The position numbers and the translations under genes are program-made. A stretch of DNA of 10,990 nt from Archaeoglobus sp. JdFR-24. GTDB lineage: Archaea > Halobacteriota > Archaeoglobi > Archaeoglobales > Archaeoglobaceae. The stretch covers positions 1 to 10,990 of the forward strand of contig MTML01000105.1 in assembly GCA_002011215.1 (NCBI GenBank), read 5' to 3'. The notes under the pieces are model-generated. The model worked only from the letters and a program-made list of their open reading frames with translations, made no database searches and was not told the origin of the DNA. Shown here piece after piece: positions 5,836 through 10,990 of the stretch (the first letter of the stretch is position 1; every line of letters begins with the position of its first letter).

Positions 5836-5853
5836 CTGACTTCTCTTTTTATA
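5836..5853 (+). promoter_or_regulatory. Late-type promoter 5 for the tail chaperone (CTGACTT + TATA)
   Basis: CTGACTT at 5836-5842 is followed by TTTTTATA at 5846-5853. The ATG at 5875 is 39 bp from the heptamer and 29 bp from the TATA start. It lies 10 nt after the tube gene stop. Confidence 0.68.
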
Positions 5854-5874
5854 CTCTTCTCGAGAAGTTAGGCC

Positions 5875-6159
5875 ATGGATTCTAAGGAGCTTTTTGAGAT
5901 AAAAATCGGTGAAGAGACATACAAAGCTCGGAAGCTGAGCGGTTATCGATTGCTCAAGGAGATTGGCGACCCAAACAAGGATGCAGCAGATATGTACAGA
6001 GATCTGATTCTTGCATGCATCGCTGAGCCAGAACTCACCAAGGAAGATGTTGAGGAAATGGATCCGGTGCTATTCCTCAAACTTGGGGTTGAACTGCTAA
6101 ACTTACATCGAGGTGATCTGGCGGATTTTCGAAATTTGATAGGCTTCAAAGAGATGTAG
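5875..6159 (+). CDS. Tail assembly chaperone, zero-frame product
   Basis: A 94-residue protein. It opens with a strand-turn-strand (LFEIKIGEETYKARKLSG), then a helical part with YRLLKEI, MYRDLILACIAEPELTKEDVEEMDP and LFLKLGVELLNLHRG. The 'C..EP.LT.EDVE..DP...L.L' pattern is typical of tail assembly chaperones of the lambda gpG / XkdN type. These bind the tape measure protein during tail assembly and are absent from the virion. It sits in the classical slot between the tube and tape measure genes. The frame ends in TAG at 6157-6159, but an in-frame A AAT TTG heptamer at 6132-6138 allows -1 slippage into the following open frame, giving a predicted 174-residue fusion. Confidence 0.82.
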   Translation: MDSKELFEIKIGEETYKARKLSGYRLLKEIGDPNKDAADMYRDLILACIAEPELTKEDVEEMDPVLFLKLGVELLNLHRGDLADFRNLIGFKEM

Positions 6160-6398
6160 AAGGAGAGCTCGAGCTGTACATAATCGCCAAAGAGCTCCAT
6201 ATCGACGTCGATGAAGTAAAGAAATGGCCCTTGGAGAAGCAGTTGAGGTGGATTATAGCATTGAACTTGATTGGTGAAAAAGTTAAAGCAGAAACTCCCG
6301 AGGTTCCAGAGATCCCCAAGTTCCCGAAAATCGGACAGAGGAAGGGGAGGGCTTTTGTTAGGAGAGGTAACAAAATAGTCATGCTCAGCGATCGTTAA
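6117..6398 (+). CDS. Tail chaperone -1 frame extension (gpGT-type)
   Basis: The -1 frame is open from just after TGA at 6114-6116 to TAA at 6396-6398 and lacks a plausible start codon near its beginning, so expression by frameshift from the preceding gene is most likely. After slipping at 6132-6138 the added part is 86 residues: RLQRDVEGELELYIIAKEL, DVDEVKKWPLEKQLRWIIALNLI, then a proline-rich linker (PEVPEIPKFPK) and a basic C-terminus (QRKGRAFVRRGNKIVML). The 'KWPLEKQLRW..ALNL' helix resembles the T-domain-side helices of frameshifted chaperones. In lambda, the extension recruits the tube protein to the tape measure. The basic tail is notable. Bases 6117-6131 are open in this frame but would not be translated in it. 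Confidence 0.78.
   Translation, partial: SGGFSKFDRLQRDVEGELELYIIAKELHIDVDEVKKWPLEKQLRWIIALNLIGEKVKAETPEVPEIPKFPKIGQRKGRAFVRRGNKIVMLSDR
6132..6138 (+). promoter_or_regulatory. Slippery heptamer A AAT TTG for -1 frameshift
   Basis: AAATTTG fits X XXY YYZ with zero-frame codons AAT (6133-6135) and TTG (6136-6138). After slipping one base the tRNAs would pair with AAA and TTT. It lies within the only window (6117-6159) where a shift can join the two frames. GAGCTC at 6165-6170 and at 6192-6197 could pair, but the 26-nt gap from the heptamer is long for a stimulator. Confidence 0.7.
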
Positions 6399-6400
6399 AG

Positions 6401-6408
6401 TTTTATTT
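6401..6408 (+). promoter_or_regulatory. TATA box for the zinc-ribbon/PH-like gene
   Basis: TTTTATTT starts 28 bp before the ATG at 6429, immediately after the chaperone extension stop (6396-6398). The CTGACTT heptamer is absent upstream of it. Confidence 0.5.
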
Positions 6409-6428
6409 TTCAGATTATTTTATTTCTC

Positions 6429-7079
6429 ATGGCAAAAATCCAAATTGTAGAATTGGATGGTGCCTGCCCAAATTGTGGATCGAAAATTGTTTTAAAAACA
6501 AAGAAGGGGTTTTTATCTTCTAAAACTTGGTTAGAGTGTCCAGAATGTGGTAAAACATGGAATGACGAAAAAGAATATAACAAAGACGTTAAGCTTGCTA
6601 AAGAATTAGAGGAACTGGAAATGATTGAAAAATCTGGGGAATTACCAGTATTGCATCTCGTTGGATCCAGCCTTGTCTTGAAGAAAAATGAACAGTTACA
6701 CCTCCATGAGTCTTCTGTGGCTTTATTGGAAGAACGAACACGAACTTACACATACAGGTCAAAAAGTATGGGTTTTAGGATTAAAGTCGCCAAGGGAGTA
6801 TACCTAACACCACGTGTAGGTGGCGGATCAATAAAACAGACAGAAACAAAAATAGAAAGATTAGATGCTGGAGAATTGTACCTAACATCTAAGCGTCTAG
6901 CGTTTATTGGTGAAAAAAAGACAATCAACATTCCACTGAAGAAAATATTTGCTGTCGAACCATTTGCTGATGCCATAAAGATTGGTAGAGAAGGCAAACA
7001 AAAAGCAGAGTACTTTACAGTTGAGAATCCATTAAAATGGGCAACTCTTATCCGGATAGCAGTCGAAAAATTAGAGTGA
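6429..7079 (+). CDS. Zinc-ribbon plus PH-like domain protein (moron-like)
   Basis: A 216-residue protein. Residues about 13-40 form a zinc ribbon: CPNCGSK and, 24 residues on, CPECGKTW. Residues about 48-70 are a charged helix (KLAKELEELEMIEKSG). The C-terminal part after about 100 is beta-rich, and its 'GELYLTSKRLAFIGEKKTINIPLKKI' followed by IKIGREG, YFTVENP and WATLIRIAVEKL resembles the GRAM/bacterial-PH-like fold seen in many small prokaryotic and phage proteins. No structural role is apparent. It interrupts the chaperone-tape measure pair, has its own TATA box without the CTGACTT element, and is visibly more AT-rich than the sheath gene, all signs of a moron. Partner or ligand is unknown. 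It overlaps the convergent minus-strand gene by 9 nt. Confidence 0.8.
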   Translation: MAKIQIVELDGACPNCGSKIVLKTKKGFLSSKTWLECPECGKTWNDEKEYNKDVKLAKELEELEMIEKSGELPVLHLVGSSLVLKKNEQLHLHESSVALLEERTRTYTYRSKSMGFRIKVAKGVYLTPRVGGGSIKQTETKIERLDAGELYLTSKRLAFIGEKKTINIPLKKIFAVEPFADAIKIGREGKQKAEYFTVENPLKWATLIRIAVEKLE

Positions 7080-7283
7080 GTGCTTAGCTATCGGTGCAGG
7101 GATGGTTAATCTTTTGGCGATTACATTGATGTTGCAGTCCTGCTCTTCGACATTCCAGAGCATACATTTTTCCTCCAGACATCTCGCCTGATCTATTGCT
7201 GCCTGCTTGTTTAAGGATCCCCTCCACCCGAAATAGAATGGACATACTTTAGTATTCTCAGCCTCTCTCTTTTTTCCAAACAT
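7071..7283 (-). CDS. Small cysteine-motif protein, antisense moron-like
   Basis: A 70-residue protein on the minus strand, MFGKKREAENTKVCPFYFGW onward. It has four cysteines, C14, C35, C40 and C50; the segment ARCLEEKCMLW, then QDCNINVIAK, matches a pattern of small archaeal and viral proteins with 'C....C.W......C.I', probably a zinc or iron-sulphur site. The start at 7283 is chosen because AGGTGA lies just upstream of it; a longer start at 7298 (75 residues) is possible and would suit a leaderless mRNA. It is the only minus-strand gene and diverges from the tape measure gene. Its 3' end overlaps the end of the zinc-ribbon gene. Function unknown. Confidence 0.68.
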   Translation of the reverse strand: MFGKKREAENTKVCPFYFGWRGSLNKQAAIDQARCLEEKCMLWNVEEQDCNINVIAKRLTIPAPIAKHSL

Positions 7284-7287
7284 AATT

Positions 7288-7293
7288 TCACCT
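7288..7293 (-). promoter_or_regulatory. Shine-Dalgarno of the minus-strand gene
   Basis: Minus-strand AGGTGA lies 4 nt before the ATG at 7283. It decides that start over the ATG at 7298. It overlaps by two bases the plus-strand CTGACAT box (7292-7298) of the tape measure promoter. Confidence 0.45.
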
Positions 7294-7309
7294 GACATTT
7301 ATTTTTAAA
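7292..7309 (+). promoter_or_regulatory. Late-type promoter 6 for the tape measure (CTGACAT + TATA)
   Basis: CTGACAT at 7292-7298 (one mismatch) is followed exactly 10 bp on by TTTTTAAA at 7302-7309. The ATG at 7332 is 40 bp from the heptamer and 30 bp from the TATA start. The heptamer lies in the 5' end/leader of the divergent minus-strand gene. Confidence 0.58.
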
Positions 7310-7317
7310 CCATTCTA

Positions 7318-7325
7318 ATAAAAAA
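7318..7325 (-). promoter_or_regulatory. Possible TATA box of the minus-strand gene
   Basis: On the minus strand TTTTTTAT runs from 7325 to 7318, which would place the transcript start near 7296-7298, with a short SD-bearing leader to ATG 7283. It sits between the plus-strand TATA and the tape measure ATG, making a compact divergent promoter. Confidence 0.35.
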
Positions 7326-7331
7326 TTATCT

Positions 7332-8993
7332 ATGCCAGCTGGAGAGATACGGAGCCTCTATGCTGTGATCCAATTCATCGATCAGGCAACCAAGCCATTA
7401 AAGCAGGTAAATCAAGCGATGGACGAGGTAAAAAAGAGTGTTGGTGGTCTCACTGAAAGAATCAATAAAGCTAGAGAGAGTTTACTTCTGGTCGGTGGGG
7501 CCTTATCAGCTATTGGGTATGGTGGATTCAGATTCTGGAAGGATGCAACGAAAGATTTGGCAGATTTTCAGGATGCAATGCGAGCCTTCATAATAAGAGC
7601 AGGCGAGAATGCAGATGCCATTTTGGCAGCGATGGAGGAAGCCGCAGCAGGAACGATTGATAATACTCAGATGATCTTGAACGCCAACAGAGCGATGGTG
7701 ATGGGAATCGATCCCCAGTATCTGCCCAAGATGATGAAAATAGCCAGAGCCGCTGCGAGAGCAATGGGAACCGATGTTAAATACATGTTTGAGTCCATTG
7801 CGATTGGTACAGCTAGACAATCTAAACTTATTCTGGATAACCTCGGAATCATTGTCAAAGCAGACGAAGCTTATGAGAAATATGCGAAGACATTGGGGAA
7901 AACAGCCTCCCAGCTGACCGAGGCTGAAAAGAGACAGGCTTTTTTGATGGCTGTGATGGAGGCTGGAGAAGATATTGTAAGAAAGACTGATCTGTCACAG
8001 GAGTCTTTGAACGAAGAGATGCAGAGGGCAACAGTTGCTTGGAAGGAGTTCAAGAAGGAGCTTGCTGAAGGAGCGTTGCCCGTTATCGATAAAATTGTAG
8101 ATGGAATCAAATCCACAACTCAATGGCTGAAAGATTTGCCCAAGCCAGTTAAAGTTGTGGTCGGCACATTAGGAGTTTTTGCCACTGCCATCGCTGGAAC
8201 GGTAGGTCCTATGATGTTACAGGCTGCAGCTTTTGCTTGGTTGTATAAAGAAATCGGTGGGTTTGCAGGATTAAAGGCGATCCTTTCAGGTGCAGCAGCC
8301 TCTATCAAGGGCTTCGCAGCATCGGTTTGGGGTGCCCTTGCACCACTACTTCCATGGATTGCGGTCATTGGGGCTGTTGTTGCAGCGATCTTACTCCTGC
8401 AGGATGTCCTTGTCAAGGGCTGGGAGAAGAGCTACCTTGGCCAGTTTGTTGCTTGGTTGATCGAAAAGCTTCCCTTCTTAAAACCGGTTGCTGAAGGAGT
8501 AAGCGAGGCAGTAAACTGGATGAGAGAAGGATTCGAATGGGCTACAAGCTCTATTCAAGGACTCATCTCTTGGATCCAACAAGGGATTGATGCATTAGGG
8601 CCGTTCAAGTATGCCCTCTTTGGACCTGTCGGAGCAATACTGTTTCTGAAAGATAATCTGAACACAGTAATTTCAGTCATTAAAGAATTCGTGTCTTGGA
8701 TCCAGGAGGCTAGCAAGGTTATAACGGAGAACCCGCTCTTTATGGCAGCACAGACAGCCTTATCATTCACTCCCGTGGGCATGGGGCTGAGCACTGCAAA
8801 GATCATCACAGGAACTCCAATCCCAACCATAAGCTCTGCAGCGATCTCGAATGTGAGCACTGTAAGCAGAGTGGAACATAAAGTAATCAATGTCCCCAGA
8901 ATCGAAATTCATGTGAAAGAAGGAGACAAGTACACAATTAAGAAGGCTGTAAGAGAGGTCTTTACTGAAGATCTTTTGGCTTATGGGGTCTAA
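7332..8993 (+). CDS. Tape measure protein
   Basis: A 553-residue protein, the longest in the window. The N-terminal part is helical and rich in Ala, Lys and Glu (AGEIRSLYAVIQFIDQATKP; VNQAMDEVKKSV). The region about 75-245, with ADFQDAMRAF, AANRAM-like and GTARQSKLILDNLG segments, matches the conserved head of tape measure proteins. Two hydrophobic stretches (about 274-305 and 333-360) fit the membrane-active middle. The C-terminal third has amphipathic repeats containing SWIQ (twice) and ends in a beta segment (VINVPRIEIHVKEGDKYTIKK). It sets tail length: at about 0.15 nm per residue, roughly 80 nm. It follows the chaperone gene as expected, apart from the inserted accessory genes, and has a CTGACAT-type promoter. 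Confidence 0.87.
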   Translation: MPAGEIRSLYAVIQFIDQATKPLKQVNQAMDEVKKSVGGLTERINKARESLLLVGGALSAIGYGGFRFWKDATKDLADFQDAMRAFIIRAGENADAILAAMEEAAAGTIDNTQMILNANRAMVMGIDPQYLPKMMKIARAAARAMGTDVKYMFESIAIGTARQSKLILDNLGIIVKADEAYEKYAKTLGKTASQLTEAEKRQAFLMAVMEAGEDIVRKTDLSQESLNEEMQRATVAWKEFKKELAEGALPVIDKIVDGIKSTTQWLKDLPKPVKVVVGTLGVFATAIAGTVGPMMLQAAAFAWLYKEIGGFAGLKAILSGAAASIKGFAASVWGALAPLLPWIAVIGAVVAAILLLQDVLVKGWEKSYLGQFVAWLIEKLPFLKPVAEGVSEAVNWMREGFEWATSSIQGLISWIQQGIDALGPFKYALFGPVGAILFLKDNLNTVISVIKEFVSWIQEASKVITENPLFMAAQTALSFTPVGMGLSTAKIITGTPIPTISSAAISNVSTVSRVEHKVINVPRIEIHVKEGDKYTIKKAVREVFTEDLLAYGV

Positions 8994-9003
8994 ATACGAA
9001 ACA

Positions 9004-9011
9004 TTTTTGAA
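9004..9011 (+). promoter_or_regulatory. TATA-like box for the winged-helix gene
   Basis: TTTTTGAA starts 29 bp before the ATG at 9033. No CTGACTT element is found 10 bp upstream. The spacing supports ATG 9033, not the upstream TTG at 9018, as the start. Confidence 0.4.
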
Positions 9012-9032
9012 TTATTTTTGTCAACTACCTGC

Positions 9033-9572
9033 ATGCAAGAAACTAGGGCTAAAATATTGGAAATCTTATACAATCAAGCTAAAGAAAACCCATATTCTTT
9101 CATTGATGCAAGCGAGCTGGCTGAAAAACTTAATTTGACTTTGGATCAAATAGAATTAGAATTAGATTATCTTGATGAGAAGGGTTTCATCCGCTACGAT
9201 CGAGTCCTAGGTGGAGGTGGATTTGTTAGGATTGCCGCATATGGTATAGATGCAGTTGAATCTCCAGAGATGTTCATAAATGAAGCTCCATTTTTGCAGC
9301 AGATTATAATTTATGGAAATGTTATAGACTCAGCGATTCTCCAGGCAGAATCTATTCGTATCCGAGATAGCCTTAATAAGATCTACAATGCAGTAGAAGA
9401 TGAAGAGCTCAAAGAGCTAATTAGCCAATTGATACATGAATCAGAAAAAGATAAACCGGATGGAAATAAAATTAAAGAAATCATTCAACAAATTAAAGAA
9501 AAAGCACCTGAACTCGCTACAAGATTAATTCCTTATGCTATGGAAATTCTAAAAAAGTGGCTATCTGAGTGA
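9033..9572 (+). CDS. Winged-helix protein with helical C-terminus (moron-like)
   Basis: A 179-residue protein (184 if TTG 9018 were used). Residues about 3-70 form a winged-helix domain: helix ETRAKILEILYNQAKE, then DASELAEKLNLTLDQIELELDYLDEKGFI and a wing with RYDRVLGGGGFVRIAAYG. A short strand-like unit at 88-110 (LQQIIIYGNVIDSAILQAES) recalls the 'I.G.V..S.I' element found in several prokaryotic effector or defence-linked proteins, for example AbiTii-like. A charged helical tail follows (EELKELISQLIHESEKDK...KWLSE). The gene is AT-rich, lies between the tape measure and baseplate genes and lacks the late-promoter heptamer, so it is probably an accessory regulator or exclusion factor. This function is inferred. 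Confidence 0.76.
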   Translation: MQETRAKILEILYNQAKENPYSFIDASELAEKLNLTLDQIELELDYLDEKGFIRYDRVLGGGGFVRIAAYGIDAVESPEMFINEAPFLQQIIIYGNVIDSAILQAESIRIRDSLNKIYNAVEDEELKELISQLIHESEKDKPDGNKIKEIIQQIKEKAPELATRLIPYAMEILKKWLSE

Positions 9573-9581
9573 TATCCTAAC

Positions 9582-9599
9582 CTGACTTTTCTTTTTATC
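9582..9599 (+). promoter_or_regulatory. Late-type promoter 7 for the baseplate genes (CTGACTT + TATA)
   Basis: CTGACTT at 9582-9588 is followed by TTTTTATC at 9592-9599. The ATG at 9622 is 40 bp from the heptamer and 30 bp from the TATA start. It begins 9 nt after the winged-helix gene stop. Confidence 0.66.
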
Positions 9600-9621
9600 T
9601 TTTCCTATAAATCCAGCATAC

Positions 9622-10146
9622 ATGGAAGATGTTTTCATAGCCGGCAGAAAGTTCAGAGCTATTAGCGTGATAAATCTGGACCAGGACAAAACAATTCCTG
9701 AGCATCGTACCGAAGAGCAATTCAGCATCGCGGACCATGTGATCGATGAGCCTGCAGAGTTCGAACTCGAGCTGCAGCTCTTCAAGGATGAGGGAGAAGT
9801 CGATCTTCTTAAGCAGATACTCGAATCAAACACACCCTTCGAACTAAGCCTAGAGCTTGGATCATACGAGAACATGCTCGTGAAATCCCACAGATTCCGC
9901 ATCTCGGACAGCCAGAACATAGTTTACGCAACACTACGCATCAAACAGATAAGAACCGCTGCAGCAAGAACCGCTGTTGTAACGCTCCCGGATGTGGTTA
10001 CTCAGGCGGAAGAAGACTACCAAGGGGGAGATGCTGCCGTAACCCCATCATCTGAAAACAAGGCTGATGGTCCTGAAAAGCAGGAGAACAAGAGCTGGCT
10101 TGACTCTATTATGGACTGGTTTGGTGCAACTTTCGGAGGTGGTTAA
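9622..10146 (+). CDS. Dit-like baseplate protein
   Basis: A 174-residue protein. The N-terminal 120 residues are beta-rich and contain the Dit-like pattern: ISVINLDQDKTIPEHRTEEQF, then SIADHVIDEPAEFELELQLF (the 'DHV...P....L.L' motif), a helix (EVDLLKQILE), PFELSLELGSYENMLV and FRISDSQNIVYATLRIKQIR. This resembles the Dit-like N-terminal domain of simple contractile-tail baseplates. From about residue 125 there is an acidic low-complexity linker (TQAEEDYQGGDAA..., SSENKADGPEKQENK), then an amphipathic, Trp-containing tail (WLDSIMDWFG). It heads an operon with the plug and hub genes; the next ATG follows its stop directly. Confidence 0.72.
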   Translation: MEDVFIAGRKFRAISVINLDQDKTIPEHRTEEQFSIADHVIDEPAEFELELQLFKDEGEVDLLKQILESNTPFELSLELGSYENMLVKSHRFRISDSQNIVYATLRIKQIRTAAARTAVVTLPDVVTQAEEDYQGGDAAVTPSSENKADGPEKQENKSWLDSIMDWFGATFGGG

Positions 10147-10434
10147 ATGCCAACGGTGAATGTTCTACCATTCGACAAGAATTTAGGATATCCGCAGAGG
10201 CAGAAATTCAAGATCAACGACGAAGCTTACAACGCATACTACCGCTGGAACTCCCAGGGCTTCTGTGTTCTGAAAATCGTCAGGATAGAGGATTCAGCAA
10301 TAGTTTTCAACGGCAAGCTTGCTGTGAAGAATCCCTACGAAGCCAGAGACCCACAAACCTATGAGGTGCTCTTTACGATCCTGCCCTGGAACGTTGACTC
10401 ACAAAATTGTGAAGTATGGGTGTTCTGGACATGA
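10147..10434 (+). CDS. Baseplate plug protein, Pam3 gp18-like
   Basis: A 95-residue beta-barrel-type protein: TVNVLPFDKNLGYPQRQKFK, INDEAYNAYYRWNSQGFCVL, KIVRIEDSAIVFNGKLAVKN, then TYEVLFTILPWNVDSQNCEV and WVFW. The order 'lP.......QRF...L.g..Y...yRWN.....W.L.I......I..G..L....N' is that of small baseplate plug proteins defined in cyanophage Pam3 (gp18), which close the tube at the baseplate. It lies between a Dit-like gene and the hub gene, the same order as in Pam3-type baseplates. It abuts the preceding stop and overlaps the next start by ATGA. Confidence 0.7.
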   Translation: MPTVNVLPFDKNLGYPQRQKFKINDEAYNAYYRWNSQGFCVLKIVRIEDSAIVFNGKLAVKNPYEARDPQTYEVLFTILPWNVDSQNCEVWVFWT

Positions 10435-10990
10435 TCATCAACGAAGGTTCCAGCCTGAGCAACGAGATGTTCAACCGCTATTACGAACTCCAGCTCGGTT
10501 CCATGCTTATCACGATCGACGACTTAGATATCGAGTTCCACATCGAAGGAGGAAACAAGGAGAATGCGAACAAAGCAGAGATCACGATCTACAACCTCAG
10601 TGATGCATCTAAGGCTAAGATAAAGAAAGATACGGCAATACAGCTGAAAGCAGGTTATAGAAACGATTACGGTATCATTTTCTATGGGAAGATCGATAGA
10701 GTAAGCGAGGAGAAGGATGGAGCAGATGTTAAAACGATCATCAAAGCTTTGGATGAGACGAAATCCCTCTTTGAATCCGCATACATCACGAGAACCTACC
10801 CTCAGGGAACCCCGATTGCCACGATAGTCAAAGACATGTTCAATGCAGCTGCAATTCCGGTTGCCAAGATCGAGGATCCAAGTGTAACCCTGCAAAAGAC
10901 GATGACCTTCCATGGCACACCGTATAACAATCTCAAGATCTGTCTGGATATTGTGAACGGGGATGTGTTAAGGCAGGCGAAAAATCAGTA
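10431..10990 (+). CDS. Baseplate hub protein (3'-partial)
   Basis: An open frame from the ATG at 10431 to the window edge, 186 complete codons. It starts MIINEGSSLSNEMFNRYYEL. Strands with LGSMLITIDDLDIEFHIEG and NKAEITIYNLSDASKAKIKK, then IQLKAGYRNDYGIIFYGKIDRV, KTIIKALDETKSLFES, and the segment TPIATIVKDMFNAAAIPVAK fit the gp27/gpD-like hub family (XkdQ, late control D). 'I.IYNLS' and 'GY......IF.G.I..V' are characteristic. The hub forms the trimeric ring at the tail tip that links tube and spike. The ATGA overlap with the plug gene shows translational coupling. The rest of the gene is outside the window. Confidence 0.8.
   Translation, partial: MIINEGSSLSNEMFNRYYELQLGSMLITIDDLDIEFHIEGGNKENANKAEITIYNLSDASKAKIKKDTAIQLKAGYRNDYGIIFYGKIDRVSEEKDGADVKTIIKALDETKSLFESAYITRTYPQGTPIATIVKDMFNAAAIPVAKIEDPSVTLQKTMTFHGTPYNNLKICLDIVNGDVLRQAKNQ

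Noticed and set aside
6165..6197. GAGCTC pair as a stimulatory stem-loop for the -1 frameshift
   Set aside because: The stem is only 6 bp with a 21-nt loop and begins 26 nt after the heptamer, longer than the usual 5-9 nt; the slip site stands without it.
9018..9032. TTG start for the winged-helix gene
   Set aside because: It would lie upstream of the transcript start implied by the TATA-like box at 9004; ATG 9033 fits the 28-30 bp spacing of the other genes.

Overview
The window is part of the late (structural) region of a tailed dsDNA archaeal virus or provirus with a contractile tail. An archaeal host is indicated by AT-rich TATA boxes 26-30 nt upstream of many start codons, which implies leaderless or nearly leaderless mRNAs. 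Internal genes instead carry GGTG-type Shine-Dalgarno sequences. Arginine codons are mostly AGA/AGG, and the proteins are rich in Glu, Lys and Ile. A thermophilic euryarchaeon, for example Archaeoglobales, fits, but the sequence alone does not prove it. No integrase, replication gene, tRNA, att site or CRISPR array is present, so virus and provirus cannot be told apart.

Layout. Positions 1-1644 hold the end of the HK97-fold major capsid protein, a small unknown protein, a helical head-tail adaptor and a head-closure (stopper-like) protein. Positions 1700-2301 hold two small cysteine-containing proteins under their own TATA box. Positions 2337-4002 hold two two-TM membrane proteins, an HK97 gp10/Mu gpG-like tail-completion protein, an XhlA-like coiled-coil/TM protein and a tail-terminator-like protein. 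Positions 4056-4279 hold a small gene that appears split by a frameshift at a G6 run. Positions 4400-6398 hold the tail sheath, tail tube and a tail assembly chaperone with a canonical A AAT TTG slip site into a -1 frame extension. Positions 6429-7298 hold a zinc-ribbon/PH-like protein and a convergent minus-strand cysteine protein, both moron-like. Positions 7332-8993 hold a short tape measure protein. Positions 9033-9572 hold a winged-helix protein, also moron-like. From 9622 to the end lie the baseplate genes: a Dit-like protein, a Pam3 gp18-like plug and the start of a hub protein.

The most striking feature is a repeated two-part promoter, CTGACTT-N3-TTTTTATA. Five copies have the exact heptamer and two differ by one base. 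In all seven the heptamer begins exactly 10 bp before the TATA element and 39-40 bp before an ATG. These promoters precede the membrane-protein operon, the XhlA-like operon, the split gene, sheath-tube, the chaperone, the tape measure and the baseplate operon. The interspersed accessory genes have TATA boxes but lack the heptamer. This looks like a virus-specific late promoter element that coordinates virion genes and leaves the morons under ordinary host-type promoters.

Together the genes build a myovirus-like particle. The adaptor, stopper, gp10-like and terminator proteins join head to tail. Sheath and tube form the contractile tail. The chaperone and its frameshift product would assemble the tube around the tape measure. 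Dit-like, plug and hub proteins form a compact baseplate.
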